The notes under the pieces are model-generated. The model saw nothing but the letters and a program-made list of their open reading frames with translations. It ran no database searches and had not been told where the DNA came from. Both the position numbers and the translations under genes were made by a program. Of a stretch of 32,448 nucleotides of DNA, positions 31,760 through 32,448 are shown piece by piece. The DNA is from Hypsibius dujardini (Eukaryota; Tardigrada; Eutardigrada; Parachela; Hypsibiidae), in contig LRSR01006528.1 of assembly GCA_001579985.1 (NCBI GenBank), forward strand, positions 1 through 32,448. The letters run 5' to 3'. How positions within the stretch are numbered: the first letter of the stretch is position 1; each line of letters opens with the position of its first letter.

Positions 31760-32448
31760 CTAACTAGTGGAGTTGGTATTGGCGGGGGCAATGGTCACAC
31801 CGTTAAGGGGAGCCGCTGTTGAAACAACTTTGGCTCCACTATCCGCAACTGACGCCACCGAGCTGGAAGTGGCGGCAGGAACTGCGGAAGCGGCCGTGGT
31901 ATCACCAGAGTCCTTCCCACCGCTCACTGCAGCGCCACCTATCACGACGGCACTCTTGACATCGGCCTCAGCCAGGGCCATGTGAGCGTGGAGATCAGCG
32001 ACAACTTCGTGATTTGGTCCTCCTGTAGGCTTCACGACCTCGGTGGACGAGACACCACCGCCGGGAGCTGCTGTCGGAACGGCGGCTTCGCGAGCGGCCA
32101 CACCGGCGGCGTCCGCGGTTCCTGCAAGCGTTGCTGCTACCGAAGCAGTGGAGGCAGAGACGGTGGTAGCTTCCGTAGAAGAAGCGGAGGCAACGGTGGT
32201 AACGACCGGAGCAACCGTTAAAGCTTCTGTTGCTGCTGCTGCTGATGCAGGGGCGAGAGTTGTGGCTACAACTGCCACGGTGGTGGGAGCTTCCGACGGA
32301 AGGATCGAGGTCGTCGTTGAGGGTTCCACGGTGGTAGGTGCATCAGTAACGACTGCAGCAGTAATGGTGGTAGTGGTGGTTGAGGTCGCTGTCGTCGTGG
32401 TCGTAGCAGGGGGCTGGGTTGTAGCAAAGACCACAACGACGTTGACGG
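31760..32448 (-). CDS. Thr/Ser/Ala-rich mucin-like protein, C-terminal part, runs off the window
   Basis: The frame stays open from the right edge to TAG at 31760-31762, at least 228 codons. The sequence is dominated by Thr, Ser, Ala, Val and Pro: Thr runs near the visible start (PPATTTTTATSTTTTTIT), APTTV-type motifs, then Ala/Val-rich segments and a short less repetitive patch (GGPNHEVVADLHAHMALAEA). This composition fits the stalk of a heavily O-glycosylated secreted or surface protein. Bases are not a simple DNA microsatellite: many different Thr, Ser and Ala codons are used, which supports real coding. There is no membrane anchor or GPI tail at the C-terminus. The start and any signal peptide lie outside the window. 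It could still be one exon of a larger gene. Confidence 0.6.
   Translation of the reverse strand, partial: VNVVVVFATTQPPATTTTTATSTTTTTITAAVVTDAPTTVEPSTTTSILPSEAPTTVAVVATTLAPASAAAATEALTVAPVVTTVASASSTEATTVSASTASVAATLAGTADAAGVAAREAAVPTAAPGGGVSSTEVVKPTGGPNHEVVADLHAHMALAEADVKSAVVIGGAAVSGGKDSGDTTAASAVPAATSSSVASVADSGAKVVSTAAPLNGVTIAPANTNSTS

Overview
This is a compact animal (metazoan) nuclear genome segment. Genes are split by many GT-AG introns, mostly about 40-350 nt, with intergenic gaps often under 600 bp. The recognisable genes are EMC1, DUS4L, GLOD4, TRIAP1, a canopy-type ER protein, a BTB-BACK protein, an astacin-family protein and a folate-receptor-type cysteine-rich protein. Together they point to an invertebrate, perhaps a non-bilaterian or another compact-genome lineage. 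I cannot name the species.

Layout. 1-3.3 kb: no gene I can support, several microsatellites. 3.3-4.4 kb (-): unknown secreted Cys-rich glycoprotein. 4.75-10.08 kb (-): complete 21-exon EMC1, head-to-head with an unknown 502-aa Ser/Pro-rich protein at 10.6-12.6 kb (+). 13.66-14.85 kb (+): six-exon astacin-family protein that has lost its zinc-binding catalytic motif. It ends 3 bp from the stop of the convergent DUS4L (14.85-17.09 kb, -). DUS4L is head-to-head with GLOD4 (17.6-20.1 kb, +). GLOD4 converges with an ER-retained canopy/saposin-like protein (20.3-21.6 kb, -), followed by TRIAP1 (22.3-22.6 kb, -). TRIAP1 is head-to-head with a BTB-BACK gene (23.1-25.7 kb, +) whose C-terminus is a cyclophilin-like domain rather than the usual PHR domain. 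A GPI-anchored folate-receptor-like protein follows (26.1-29.2 kb, -). A Thr/Ser/Ala-rich mucin-like open frame runs off the right edge (31.8-32.4 kb, -).

The genes do not form one pathway, though several act in the secretory route: EMC1 (ER membrane insertion), the KDEL protein, and three secreted or surface proteins. All exon models were assembled by hand from splice sites and reading phase. EMC1 (991 aa), GLOD4 (290 aa), DUS4L (324 aa) and TRIAP1 (84 aa) close in frame at near the known family lengths.

Non-coding DNA is rich in simple repeats (AGAC/TGTC tetranucleotides at several loci, CA/GT, octamer, 20-bp and 45-bp tandem units). It also holds small foldback elements flanked by TA, in at least two families with several copies here. 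The most notable findings are the BTB-BACK-cyclophilin fusion, the catalytically dead but structurally intact astacin, a duplicated EMC1 exon fragment inside a later EMC1 intron, and the palindromic element families.
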